64,000 bases of DNA from Ministeria vibrans ATCC 50519 (lineage: Eukaryota; Opisthokonta; Filasterea). Numbering within the stretch: position 1 is the first letter of the stretch; every line of letters starts with the position of its first letter. Of the stretch, positions 36,735 through 49,000 are shown piece after piece. The notes beneath the pieces are model-generated. The model was not told where the DNA came from, ran no database searches, and saw nothing but the letters and a program-made list of their open reading frames with translations. Position numbers and translations under genes: made by a program. Location of the stretch: contig CALSCP010002792.1 of the NCBI GenBank assembly GCA_943704425.1, positions 53,627-117,626 of the forward strand, read 5' to 3'.

Positions 36735-38268
36735 ATGATGGCACACGCTTCAACGAGCGGCTCTTCTGAGGAGTCAAAGCTTTCGGCGGACCAGCTCAAG
36801 AGAATGGTGTCGACCAATCCCATTTCTGTCTTCCGCCCCTCTCTCTCTCTTTCTCTGTGCTTGCCTTCTCTATTTCTTTCTGTTACCGCATTGGACACGT
36901 GTGTTGCCGTCGTTTGCCGCGAACCTGGAACAGATTCGCGCACTTGTGTTACTTTTTCCATTTTGGCGCGCGATTCAATTTTGTCCTAAATAATGCAATT
37001 CTTATCCGTCACTGTGTGTGTAGGAGGAGAACCGCCAGCGTGCACTTGCCAAACGCAAGGGAGGTGCCCAAGCAGCATCGCCCACGACCAGCAAGAACGG
37101 CAAGCCAATGCAGCAGCGTAGTCTCTTTTCGTTTTTCGGTGCGAAACCAGACGCTCCAAAACAGACGCCGTCCGCTGCTCCCTCAGCAGCGGCAGCGGCC
37201 GCACCACGCGCGGAGAAGAAGACGCTACCGGCATCATCGGGACCACCAGCACTGGCAGCAGCAGCCCCAGCTCCGGCAGCGCCCGTTCCGCCGCCGTCGT
37301 CCAAGGCCACTGCGGCCACGAAACGAACGCGCCGTGTCGTCGACTCCGACTCCGACTCCGACTCGTTGGACGGCCAAGGCAAAGAGGACGCGGCGACTGG
37401 CGGACCACGCAAGAGTTCGCGAGCGAGTGCGTCGGAGCGCGCCAAAAAGCGTGTCCGCCAGGCAGCGGCCGAATCGGATTCAGACGAGTCTGAGTTTGTC
37501 GTGGACAGCGACGACGAAGCGGCCGCCGAGGCCGAGGAAGAAGAGGACGAGGAGTTTATTGCGGCCATTTTAGATATGGACGGCGCCGCCGACGACGACA
37601 ACGACGAAGAGGGAGAGGAAGCAGAGGAGGAAGAAGAGGATGGAGCGTCGCGTAAACGCCGAGCGCCGAAAAGCAGTGCAAGCAGCGATGCCAAGCGTTC
37701 CAAACTCGCCTCATTTGCGGCTACTACAACAACAACAACAACAACAACAGCGACGACGGCAACAACGGCCACAGAAACCAAGGTGACACCGAGCCCTTCG
37801 CCCGCACAGAGTCGACTGAGCTCGTTCAGCAGCGCCAGCAAGTCCCCTTCGCCTCGGATGCCCTCCTTTGGCTCTCTCATGAGCCCGCAGCACACCCCAG
37901 GTCGCTCCAAAATGCTATCTCCCGCCCAAGCAGCCGCTGCCTCTTCAAGCACCTCCCCCAAAGAGTAACTCAATATAGTTCCTTTTGTTTGTGGTCATTG
38001 TGTCGCACCTCCCCTTTCCTGTCACTCACAGTTATTGTCTCCCATAGCAACCGCTACGACTGGCTGCTGAACATCCGTGACGCGGACAAGCGCATCCCGT
38101 CCGATCCCGAGTACAACCCCCGCTCACTCTTTGTGCCCGACCATGCCTGGAGCAAGTTTACCCCCTTTGAGAATCAGTACTGGGGCATCAAGAAGGACCA
38201 TTGGGATACTCTAGTCTTTTTCAAGAAGGTTTCCCTTTTGCCTCTTTTTGGATTTTTGATTGATTCTT

Positions 38269-38299
<31 letters not shown>

Positions 38300-41250
38300 A
38301 GGGCAAGTTCTACGAGCTTTATGAGAAAGATGCGCTGATTGGACAGAAAGAGTTTGATTTGAAACTCACTGATCGGTAGAGACCATTTTTGTGTGTTGGG
38401 AGGTTTAGCTGACATTCAATTGTGCACACAATCTTACTCAGGGTGAACATGTGTATGGTGGGAGTGCCTGAGATGAGCTTCCCGATGTGGGCATCAAAGT
38501 TTATTGGACTGGGCTACAAAGTACGTTTGGGCGTCAGTGTGTGTGGCGTTGGTTCTCACTCAATGCGTTTCTTTGTGTGTTTGTGTGTTTGTGTTTGTTT
38601 CGTTCTTGTGGCTGTAGGTTGCTCGGGTGGATGAGGTGGAGTCTGGTCTGGCCAAGACTATGCGTGAAAAGCAAGAGAAGACGCCGCAGCAGAAGAAGGA
38701 GAAGGTACTCTAATATATTATACTGGCATGACTTTGTAGTAGTCATAATAGAAGTATTTAGATTATTGGACGCGAACTTGCGACTGTACTGACGGTGGGA
38801 ACACTGACGGGAGACATGGTGGTGGAGGACGCGGCAACGTACTGCATGTCAATCAAGGTCAGTCGGGTCGTCTCATATGTCGTCTTCTTTGTCACTTGTC
38901 ACACATTTTGTACCACTATTTGTTTGTACAAATCTGCGTCACCTGCACATCTGTCTCTCACTGTTTCCTTCTCTCGCAATCTGTCGATGTCTCACTCTGT
39001 CACACACAACACACATACACACACACACACATACATACTAACATGTCTCTCCGTGTGGTTTAGGAGGACATTGCGTCTCGTCGCATTGGCGTGTGCTTTG
39101 CTGACAGTGGAACAGGATCCTTCTACGTGACACACATTGAGGTACATAAACGACTTTCACTTTTTGTATGACATTGTTCTGATGGGTTGATTTGCATAGG
39201 ACGATGCGTCTTTGTCGCAGTTTGAGACGCTCATTGTGCAGGTGCGACCCAGAGAGCTTATTCTCGAGAGAGGACACACCTCAACCACTCTCCGGTAAAC
39301 ATATACATACACATATATTCACATAGGGAGAGCTGTTCAAATCGATTTCACTTTAGACACATTATCAAAACGTGTCTGAGTGAACCCACTGTGAACACAC
39401 TCAACGTTGGCAATGCTACAAACGAGTTTTGGGATGCACCGCACACGCAAAATGCGATTGATTCTGCTCAGTACTTCAAAGACAATCAGTGGCCTGAGGT
39501 ACCCAACATTCTTTTTTTTATAATAATATTATTAATTTTTTTTTGTATATTTAGGCACTGGTGAGTGTGCGTGAGAAGAGTGAAGTTTTGAGTGCCGTTG
39601 GTGGAATGTTTTCTTATCTCAGATCACTCCTTAAAGACCGTGAACTCATCTCTCAAGGTAAGCCCCCCTTCGCCGATCCCGCCACTCTTAGTCTCACTCA
39701 CTCTGCCTATGTCCTTGTCTGTTATTCTCTCTACTCTCTGCGTGTTTAGGGTCATTTCATGTGTACGATGCAGTCCAGGAGGGCTCGTCGTTGATTCTCG
39801 ACGGGCAAACTCTGATCAATTTGGAGGTGTTGGAAAATTCTGTGGACGGTTCAACAGCGTAAGTTTTTTTTTTCAAAACATAACGTATTTAATAATAATA
39901 ATTATTATTGATTATTAATTTTACATTTTGGTGTAGGGGAACACTGATTGGAATGCTGAACCGCTGTGTGTGGGCACCGGGAAAGCGATTGTTCCGCCAA
40001 TGGATCTGTCATCCGCTGCGACGCAGAGAAGAGGTAATATGCACTCATTCACACATATATAAATAATATACACACCTTTTTTCCTTACACAAAATGACAT
40101 ATGCACATTGCCATCAACACGTTCAGAAGTTGTCACACGCTCTTATCTAACTTTTGTTGACAGATTCTGCAACGCCAGGAAGCTATTGGGTTCCTCATGG
40201 GCAGTGGTGGCGGTCTGCTCACCCGCACAACCACACTCCTGCAGCGTCTACCCGACCTCGAGCGGCTTGTCTCGCGCATCCACGCTGGCTCGTGCAAGCT
40301 CAAGGACTTTTTGCTGACGCTAGAAGCTTTTCATGAACTCTACAAGGTATTTTACAATGATTTGCATTCCTTTTTGACAGCTCCATTGTCGTTTTTTCGC
40401 TGTCGTTTTATAGTTTGTCGATGAGATCCAAATTGAGCTTCACGAGCTCGCCGACAATTCGTAACAACTCCTCTTTGTTTCATACACCTCACTCACATTC
40501 TGTTTTAGTGTTCTCAAGCGCCTTCTGCTCGTGGGCACTGGGTCCAGTGCGTTTCCTGACCTCAGTGGCCATTTGGAATTCTTTGACAATGCATTCGATC
40601 ATGATCTCGCCAAGAAAGACAACTCGTACACTCCCAGTGACAATTTGATTACAACCACCTTTTCGAATCATTTTAATGCGTCTTGTTGTAGGTTTGTGCC
40701 GTATCCGGGCATTGAAGCTGAGTATGACAGTGCGCAAGAGGCGGTGCAGCGACTGGAGCAGTCGCTGGCGTCGCACCTCCATGACGAGCGGCGTCGCCTG
40801 GGCTGTGCCAAGATGGAGTACAAGCACATGGGCAAGGAACGTTATCAGCTGGAGGTGCCTGTCGGGGTGCGTGTGCCCGATGGCTATGAGATGAAGAGTG
40901 GCACTGCCAAAGTCAAGCGCTACTGGACTCCTCTGGTAAACTTTATGCGCTGTTTGTTTGCACATCCGTTGCCTCTGACTCTTATGCATGCTGGGTTGTT
41001 GTTGTTGTTGTTGTTGTTGTGTTAAGATTCGGGAGACGATTCAGCCGCTTGCGGAGGCACAGCTGACACTGGCGTCGCTGTCAACGCAGTTGCTGGGTCG
41101 CATCCTGAAGCGGTTCAGTGAGCAGCATCTCGAGTGGACGCGTGCCGTGCGCTCCCTTGCTGTGCTCGATGTGCTCTGCGGACTGACAGTGGCGTCGCAG
41201 GAGATGGACGAGCCAAAGTGTTGTCCAGAGATTGTCGAAAAGACAGAAGA
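36735..41250 (+). CDS. MSH6: MSH6 mismatch-repair protein, truncated before ATPase domain
   Basis: Eighteen exons in phase give about 989 residues: 36735-36806, 37024-37964, 38048-38228, 38302-38375, 38442-38520, 38618-38704, 38762-38857, 39064-39141, 39200-39294, 39357-39498, 39555-39657, 39750-39858, 39937-40033, 40164-40346, 40414-40460, 40509-40625, 40692-40935 and 41027-41250. The N-terminus has an UNG2/SMARCAL1-like helix ([19 protein letters not shown]) and a PCNA-binding PIP box (QRSLFSFF). A long acidic/Ala-rich linker follows. The MutS mismatch-binding domain contains the Phe-x-Glu motif in GKFYELY. Connector, core and lever regions follow ([41 protein letters not shown]). The C-terminal ATPase/dimer domain (about 370 residues in human MSH6, with the Walker A motif) is absent. 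The last exon ends in phase 2 at 41250, followed by a (GT)n intron. Confidence 0.9.
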
Positions 41251-41340
41251 GTACGTGAATTTATTAACATTATTAATATATTTTTGGTTATCGAAGGCAA
41301 GTGACGCACTAAATTTCTTGTTTTTTTTTTTTCAACTCTC

Positions 41341-41348
41341 TTGTGTGT

Positions 41349-41420
<72 letters not shown>
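41341..41420. repeat. (GT)n microsatellite at MSH6/transporter join
   Basis: Nearly pure GT repeat of about 80 bp between the last MSH6 exon and the first transporter exon. The exon borders on each side have different phases (2 versus 0), so no single mRNA reads both genes correctly. Confidence 0.9.
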
Positions 41421-41422
<2 letters not shown>

Positions 41423-42266
41423 TGGGTAAATACGAAGCAGAAAGAGCTTCAAGTGAACTCGATGCAGCTGCTGTACTATCAAGCGCCCATCAGTGCTGTG
41501 ATGCTGCTGTGTCTGATGCCCTTTTTTGAGAATCTGACGGGCCTGGAGGGGGCGCTTGAGTATGCGCATACGCAGGAAAGTCTGGTGGCGATTATGGTGT
41601 CGGGGTTGATTGTAAGTGGGAGAGAGAGAAATGAGGGAAAGAGGGAGAAAGAAACAAAGTGATAGAGAGAAGGAGGGAAAGAGGGAGAAAGAAACAAAGT
41701 GATAGAGAGAAGGGGGAAAGAGGGAGAAAGAAACAAAGTGATAGAGAGAAGGGGGAAAGAGGGAGAAGAAACAAGGTGATAGAGAGAAGGGGGAAAGAGG
41801 GAGAAAGAAACAAGGTGATAGAGAGAAGGAGGGAAAGAGGGAGAAAGAAACAAAGTGTTAGAGAGAAAGGGGAAGAGAGGGAGAAACAAACAAAGTGATA
41901 GAGAGAGAGCTTCACTTCTAAATTTTTAATGTTATTTTTTTAATTTTTATAGGCCCTTTCAGTGAATCTTTCCATCTTTCTGGTCATTGGCAAAACCTCG
42001 CCCGTTACATATAACGTGTTGGGCCATTTCAAACTCACTCTTATTCTTATTGGCGGGTTTTTCCTCTTTCAAGAACCCGTCAATCATTTGCAGATTTTGG
42101 GCATTCTCATTACTCTTTTCGGTACACACAACCAGCCCAAGTTTTTGTTTCGTCTAACGATTGGGTCTTAGGTATCTTTTGGTATACGTATTTGAAACTG
42201 AAACCGAATTTACAAGTGCAAACCGAAAATGAGAAGAAAAATGACATTAACCGAAGAGGTGTCTAA
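41423..42266 (+). CDS. SLC35E3-like nucleotide-sugar/triose-phosphate transporter, 3' half
   Basis: Exons 41423-41611, 41953-42121 and 42172-42266 give 150 residues to a TAA. The sequence matches the C-terminal half of SLC35E3: TKQKELQVNSMQLLYYQAP, then membrane helices, ALSVNLSIFLVIGKTSPVTY, GHFKLTLILIGGFFLFQEP and a final helix ending LFGIFWYTYLKLK. The drug/metabolite-transporter (EamA/TPT) fold has ten helices; only the last five or so are present. The 5' half is missing: the first exon starts right after the (GT)n tract and upstream sequence is MSH6. Intron 41612-41952 is filled with the GA-rich minisatellite. Confidence 0.85.
41617..41915. repeat. GA-rich intronic minisatellite, about 41 bp unit
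   Basis: Six to seven tandem units containing GAAACAAAGTGATAGAGAG with GGGAAAGAGGGAGAAA spacers, filling most of the transporter intron. It is the reverse complement of the TATCACTTTGTTTCTTTCTC core. Confidence 0.9.
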
Positions 42267-42366
42267 AGTATCACCACTACAAAGTATCACCACTATAAAC
42301 AAAACTCAATTTGTACACTTTTTTTTCTCTCTCCTTCTCAGTACATTATCATCATATTATTTTTCA

Positions 42367-43275
42367 TTACTTTTTCTTTCCCTTCGCTTTCCCCTTTCCC
42401 TTCTTGCTTTTGCTTCGCTTTAGTTTCCCTCTGCGCACGCGATACCCTCTCCACACGCTCTGAATCAAAATGGCGCACTTCTCTTCAAATAGCTTTTCCT
42501 GTGCCGTTGCTTCCGCCTTGCGTCGCCCATCCATTATCAAATCATACTCCTCCTTAATCACCACATAGCGTTCTTCCAGTTCCCTTAATTGCTCCTTCTC
42601 ATCACAGTACACCTAAGACAAAATATATAAAAGAAACGGTAACTATTCAGTCAGTGTCACTTTGTTCGTTCTTTCCTTACACTTTCAATTTCCTCAATGC
42701 GATTTTGTTTTTCGCCCATTTCCGAATCGTATTTGGCAATCCACGCCAGCACTTCCCGTTCCATTTTAGTGCGTCTCAAGCGCATTTGTTCTTCTTTGCG
42801 TTGCGTTTCTGATTCTCTCTTCATTTGTTCTTCCTCCATTTGCGCAATTTCCTTGTTCAGTCGTTTCTTTCGCTCGTCACTCTCCTATTGTTCATTATAG
42901 TTTTTAAAATGGGTGCTTTCCTTTGTTTCCTTTGTTTTCTTTGATCTTTTGTACCTTTTGTTTTCGTTCTCGCATTTCCTTTGCAATTTGCTCTTGTGTT
43001 TCCCTCTCGGAATTTGCCTGAGCTTCCAACGAGTCCACTGTGCTCTTGAGCTGCGAAATTTCCGTCTCAAGACGCTCCTCTTCGCGTCCGATGCGCTCCT
43101 GCGCGACGCACAGTTGTGCCCGCAGACGTATCACTTCGTTCTCGGCAGTCTTTCCTTGGTTGCGCATCTGCTCAATGTACGTGTCGCGCTCAATGTCCTC
43201 TTCGGCAGTGCTGAGCAGACGGTCATGGACCACACGACCAAGCTGCTCCAGGGTGGTCGTGATTGCGTCGTCTTT

Positions 43276-43329
<54 letters not shown>

Positions 43330-44046
43330 TTGTTGTGTGATGGCTGTAGGTGTCTTGATGAGGCGGAAAATCGCACGCGTGGACTCTTGCAGTAATCTAG
43401 CAGCCTTTTCAACCGACGCGGCCGCTTGCGTCTTTTCCGGTCTGTCCCCAACAAGACGCATCTTGCGCATTTCCCTCTCGTATGCATGCTGCAGTTCTCG
43501 GTGTTCCGTCAACGCGTCGGCCAGGGGAGCCTCATTCCCCAAGCTAGGCACAAATTGAGGCGTCGTTGGTTGTTTCTTCGCTCGTTCCGCGTCCGTTGCC
43601 AGGGCCAGCTCCCTAACAACCGCACTAAAACAGAACACGAGAGAACCACACACGTTGGTCGATTCAAGCAAAACACGACACAGACAACACCCAAAGGGAG
43701 GAGCAGAGTGCCCATACATACCTCTTGGAGACGGCTTCGTTGAGGACAGCGACGACGCGCAGTGCTTCAGCGTCGACAAGTTTTCGTCGAGACTGAGCCT
43801 GACAACGAAGACAAACGCGGAAGGGACGTTAGAGAGCCCCACGTATGCATGCTTGTCAGTCAAAGAGAAGCACAAGCATGGGGCAGTGCCGCACACCCAC
43901 CGTCAATATACCTCGAGAAAGGAAGACTGAGCGGCAAAAAGCGAATCTGTTGATGAAGATTTTTTTCGTGTGACGCGATTGCGCACGGTGGTCGCCGTTG
44001 AGGGACCCGCACCCTCAATAGGAGGCGCGATCGGGACCATTTGCAT
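42367..44046 (-). CDS. DRC10: Dynein regulatory complex protein 10 (IQCD)
   Basis: Exons 44046-43912, 43798-43722, 43624-42955, 42884-42681 and 42612-42367 join in phase to 443 residues. The family pattern is clear: an N-terminal helix (AEALRVVAVLNEAV), a middle LEQLGRVVHDRLLS segment, a long coiled coil, WIAKYDSEMGEKQ (human IQCD has WIQKYDTEMGEKQ) and a C-terminal IQ motif (AILIQSVWRGYRVRRG) with a lysine-rich tail. DRC10 is part of the nexin-dynein regulatory complex that coordinates dynein arms in motile axonemes, so the cilium is motile. A poly-Gln run of about 22 residues is encoded by (CAG)n/(CAA)n at 43275-43337. Start ATG 44046 is the first in the exon. Confidence 0.9.
43275..43337. 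repeat. (CTG/CAG)n coding repeat
   Basis: Uninterrupted trinucleotide tract, CAG on the coding strand, encoding poly-Gln within DRC10. Confidence 0.95.
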
Positions 44047-44447
44047 GTTGACTTTAGAGAAACAATTTTGATTTTTGAATTTTGATTGAGATTTGATTGT
44101 TAAAAAGGTGTCAAAACAATTAATTTCATTTTCTCATAGACACGACGAGTCGTGCTCTCATCACTACCGACCATTCACCAGTCATCAGTCATCAGTCATC
44201 AGTCATGAACTCATGATAGTCCACTGAATACTGATTTGTGGGTACTGCTGACCAGTAATAAACAATCAACAAACAACTCATCCCAAAACGTCACGAAGAA
44301 AATATTTTAACGAATTTGATAAGAAAAAAAATCAAAATCCAGTATTTTCCACCTTTATTTCAGAAAATCAAGGTCGCGCGTCAGTGCCCAAGCCACGCAC
44401 ACACACACACACACACACCCCCCTCCCCGCCTTCATCTACCCGCACC
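44047..44447. promoter_or_regulatory. Divergent region DRC10 / P5CR with copied fragment and short repeats
   Basis: 400 bp between divergent starts. 44127-44160 is a near copy (two differences over 34 bp) of 46037-46070 inside the HEPN-NACHT gene. At about 44175-44206 there are four copies of a 7 bp unit AGTCATC. A (CA)n run precedes the P5CR start. Confidence 0.6.
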
Positions 44448-45046
44448 ATGTTTCGACGAATTGCCTTTGTTGGCTTTGGCAACATGTCATCCTTCATGCT
44501 TCGCCCGCTGCTGAAAAGCGGCTCAGTGCTGCCCGAACAGGTATGCCGGGCGCATGCCGCGGTGCGTATGTGTGGAAGTTGACTCTGTGCGCGCTGGTAG
44601 ATCGTGGCGACGCGCTCGTCGACGGCGACGTGTGCCGCGTCGAAAGCACTGTTCCCAGGCATTGAAGTGACCAAGGACAACCGCTACGCCGTGTCGAACG
44701 CAGACCTCATCGTGTGGTAAGGGAGAGCGCAGGCGTTTAGCTCGAGGGACCGGCGCACAGTGTGTCGCGGTGTCTCTAGCTAAGTCAAACGTGTCATTCT
44801 AACTCAAAACGGCGCAGGGGCACAAAGCCTCAAGATTTTAGGGCACTCTCTGCGGAAGTGAAAGGGGCCATGGATCCGCACGCGGCTGTGCTCTCTATCA
44901 TGGCCGGTGTCTCTTTGACTGACCTGGGCAAAGTTCTTGATCACAAGCGAGTGGTTCGTTCCATGCCTAACATTTGTGTTCGCATTGGACAGGTAAGAAG
45001 TGGTGGGAGTGGGGCAGATGGAGTCTTTGTCCAAGCTCACGAACTC

Positions 45047-45085
<39 letters not shown>

Positions 45086-45608
45086 GGTTCATTTTTCTTA
45101 GGGTGTTGTGCCGTACATTGCATCCCCTGAGGTTGAGGCGGAAACTGTCGCTAAGATTGCAAAGATGTTGGACATAATGGGAGGAAGTGTAGCGCTGAAG
45201 AATGAGAATCAGATGGACATGGCGACAGCCATCTCAGGCTGTGGTCCCGCCTACATGACGCTGTTCCTCGAGGCGCTGGTGGAGGTTGGTGTGCATATTG
45301 GGCTCTCACGCAACCAGGCCTTTATGCTTGCTTCCCGCTCCATGCAAGGGTCGGCAGCGCTGGCTATCCACGAGCAAGACTGCACCCTGCCCGAGCACAA
45401 GTACAGCGTGACGTCCCCCGGCGGTGTCACTGCGTCGGCTCTTTTTGCCGCTGAGAAGCTCTCTCTTCGCTCCACCGTCGGTGAGATCGTCTGGACAGCC
45501 TATCGGCGCTGCCTGGAGATTGGCGATGAGAGTGACACGCGCGTCTTTGGTCCTGGCGTGTACGAGCCCAAGAAAGCCAGCTACTCAGGACGCCGTCAGG
45601 ATGTGTAG
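44448..45608 (+). CDS. PYCR: Pyrroline-5-carboxylate reductase
   Basis: Exons 44448-44540, 44601-44716, 44818-44992 and 45102-45608 join in phase to about 296 residues. The N-terminal Rossmann motif is IAFVGFGNMSS; the next exons give WGTKPQDF and SIMAGVSLTDL, and MPNICVRIGQGVVPYI. The C-terminal dimerisation/active-site domain has AISGCGPAYMTLFLEAL and the signature VTSPGGVTASALFAAEK. It reduces pyrroline-5-carboxylate to proline with NAD(P)H. Length and motifs are complete, so this is an intact gene. One intron has a (GT)n run, with exons continuous across it. Confidence 0.95.
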
Positions 45609-46000
45609 TGTAAATTGAATTGCTACTGCTGAAGTGGGGATCTCTGTCGAGGCCTTCTTTTCATCCAGGTTTAGCAGTGGCACTGTCTCATTTCCAATCT
45701 ATATGCATAAAAAGAGAAAAATTATTAATAATAATTATTATCATAGTAATAGTGGTCTCAATGATAGATATAGATACAAGATTGAACAGAAAAGTCAAAA
45801 GTAGTGGTTGGTCAATGGTTGCCTTTACAAACACCTTCTTGAGAATGGCATTCCAAGCGGATCCTATACAGGCGTCTACTTTCAAAAATAATTACGTTTT
45901 TGTATCAAGAAAATCGACTCGACTTTTGACTCATTACTCACTCATTGACCATTGCAATTCACGCTTTTTTCTCCTACCTCTCTCCTACATCATCGCCACT

Positions 46001-49000
46001 ATGAACGACAGTGATCGAAGCGACAAGGCGACGCTCCATTTTCTCATTGACACGACGAGTCGTGCTCTTATTCCCGTGTGCCATCGCTTCCTGGACACAA
46101 CGCTGTGCCACGTCGCCGCCGTCTGCTCGGATCCCTGCACGTGCCGCCAAAAGTGTTTCCACGGCAGTGTCGGCACTACTACTGGGGACGGCAGAGCGGG
46201 AAAGTGCCCTAATTGCAAACGTCCGCCGCGTCCGAGTTGCGGTCCGTGTGTGAGTCGCCACGACTCGCTTCGCGCGCTCCACGTCAAGAATAAGCTCTCG
46301 CTGCACGACTCAGACGCAACACAATGGCTAAACATCCCCCTTGAGGTCCTCCGCTTGTTTGTGTCTCCCGCCGTTTCCTCGTTCGACAGCATTGAGAGGG
46401 CGGACGCCTCGATTGTTTTTGGGTTCCTCTCGTTCAACAAAAAGGTCCCTGAGCCGGTCAGGAGGACCGCCGATAAGGCCCGCGACTTACGCAACAAGGT
46501 GGCACACATGTTCGCCGACGAAAACAACATTGGACGCATGTCTGCCGGCACACTGTGCGGCCATCTCGAACAGCTCTTGTTGAGCGTCGCTGCTGTCGAG
46601 ACTTCGTTTGCCGACATGATGATCGAGACCCGCGACAAATTGCGAAAAACAGTTGCTACGGCCGCTGCACTTGTCGACCCGCTAGCCAGTTCGCATCGTT
46701 CGCGCGGCTTTGGTGCTGATATTGACGCTAGGCGCATGCGTCAGCAGCAGTATGTTGATGCTGTTCAGCACTCGCTCATCCAGTTGCAGAACGATCGTCT
46801 TGGTCCCGATCGGTGAGACAAAGTCAAACTAAAGTCATGGCCCCCCATCCCAACTAACAGCATCAATTTTCTTTACCTCTTTCCCGTCGTCTCACGCTCT
46901 GTTCTTCTTCATGTGCAGAGTCTTGATGAGACTACAATTTGTCGACGTCTCAAACGCATCTCATGTGGACCATACGGAGGTCCGCGCCGATGTGACGCAG
47001 GCCCTGGTACAACGAGCGCAGACCAAATCTGTTGGAGTGCTGTTGCTCAGTGGCGACGCCGGCAGTGGCAAGTCGGCATGTGTGCGTGCCGTGGCGGAGC
47101 AGCTTATCCAAAAAGAACGGGTGGGACCCTTCTCGAGTCATCAGAACCAAAGTGGCACTTTCTTCGTTGATCTTTCCAAGCTGACAGGTCGCATGCCAGT
47201 TTCAAGCACAATCAACAGCAACGCAGATGCTCTTAGTGAAGCTCTCCTTCGGCTCATTGTCACTCATCTTGCCAACTTTATGGCGCTCCACCGCCCGCGC
47301 GACCGGCACTTTGAGGAGTTGTTTAGGCAGCAAATTCGCCATGGTCGCTGTGTCTTCTTGTTGGACTCGTTTGACGAGATGTCGGCGATTTTGTCGGGCG
47401 AAGAGAGCACTCAACAACTGCACTCTCTCTCGACAGCGCTTGAGGCACTTGGCCTGAAGCACTTGGTCATCGTGGCGTCGCGGCGGTTCCATCGTCCTCA
47501 GTGTCAGACAACGTGGGAGCTGGAGCTCAAAGGTCCGTGTGAGGAGGACCAACGGGCTTTTGTGAACAGCAAACTGCTTGCAGTGAGCTCGCTAGAGCTG
47601 CCTTTAAAAGAGGCCGTCGTGGAGGCCCTCTTTGAGAACGAGCGTCTGTGTGAGATGCGCGAGCGTCCGCTACTTTTGTCACTCACATGCGATTTCATTG
47701 CACGGCAATCTGGGTATTGGGGTTGTACGACTGTTGCCGGTTTGCTGCCGCAGTCGCCACACGGGATTTTCTCCGACTGGTGCAAAATGACCTTGACGAG
47801 AAGAGACTACGAGGGTGAGCTTGATCTTGAGCAGCTTCTTCTCATTGCCTACACTTGTGGCATGGTTGCTCAGACGTCGGGTCAGCAGTCATGGGCGTTG
47901 AGCGACTTGGAGTCGCGTGTACGTGAGCGGTTGGTGTCCCGTCAATGCGATTCGGCAGCGCTTATGGTTCCGCTTGCTCTGAAAACGCTTGAGGACTGCG
48001 GGATTCTTCTGCGCGCGACCACTCTCGTGGACAACACCGCTGGTGCTGCATCGGCCGTCGATGACGCCATAGTGACACAGAAGGAGCATCGCGTGTGCTT
48101 TTGGCATCGTCGCCTGCTTGAGTGGTTTGCCGCCGAACATATCTTGGAGCTGACCACGGATGAGCTGCCTACAGACTTGCTCGACAACGACGCGTGGGAA
48201 CACGTTGTCGCGTTGCTCTTGAATCGTTGTGCGCATTCTAGTGGTTGCCGTGAGCACGAGGAGCTCTTGCGATGGTTTCTCAACCAAGCTACACTGCGGT
48301 GTTCCACGCTCATTCGTGAGCATGGCGAAGAGAAGGTCGCTGATGCCTCAGATGAAGAACTCTGCCGCCAGTTGGAACACGTTCTTGGGAGCGAACCCTG
48401 CGACTGTGAGAGAAGAGAGGGGGAGGATGTGCCTGTTTCACTTTTCTCGTGGCGTCAACGACTCTACTCAATGACCACGACATGCTTTTGGCGTTTTTGT
48501 GCGTCTGTGGCGCGCTGGTTCACTCTCCGTCCGCATGTCGAGTTGCTTCCGGTACACAATGCGTACAATGATGATGAAGAGTATGGCGTTGCCGGAGGGC
48601 CGGTGGACGAGCTCAAAAACGACGGTGTGGATGAGAGTGCGCGCGCGAGATGGATGGAATCGTGTAACTACATTCTGTACGTATTCTCTGGTGTCGCGCG
48701 CAACGGTATACCAGTGCACGCATGCGGTGATTTTGCACGATTCCAACGCGCCGCTCTTGAACTTGCAGTGTGCGCGAGCCGCCACGGTGACTGGCGGTGT
48801 GTGGACATGTTGCTCAACTCCACCGGTGTGCTCAGTACGCCTGCGACCAATATTGTGCTGGCTGCCGCCCTGGAGAACCAATTCTTCTACGAGAGGGCCA
48901 TTGTCAAAGTGGCGCAATGGGAAATGCTGCAATATCCCACGTTTGTCGCCGCCGTTCAGTTCAAGATTGCCGAGTGTGTGGCAAGCCCCAATCCGATCGC

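Noticed and set aside
36735-42266. A genuine MSH6-transporter fusion gene
   Set aside because: The exon phases do not match across the (GT)n intron and both partners lack essential halves.
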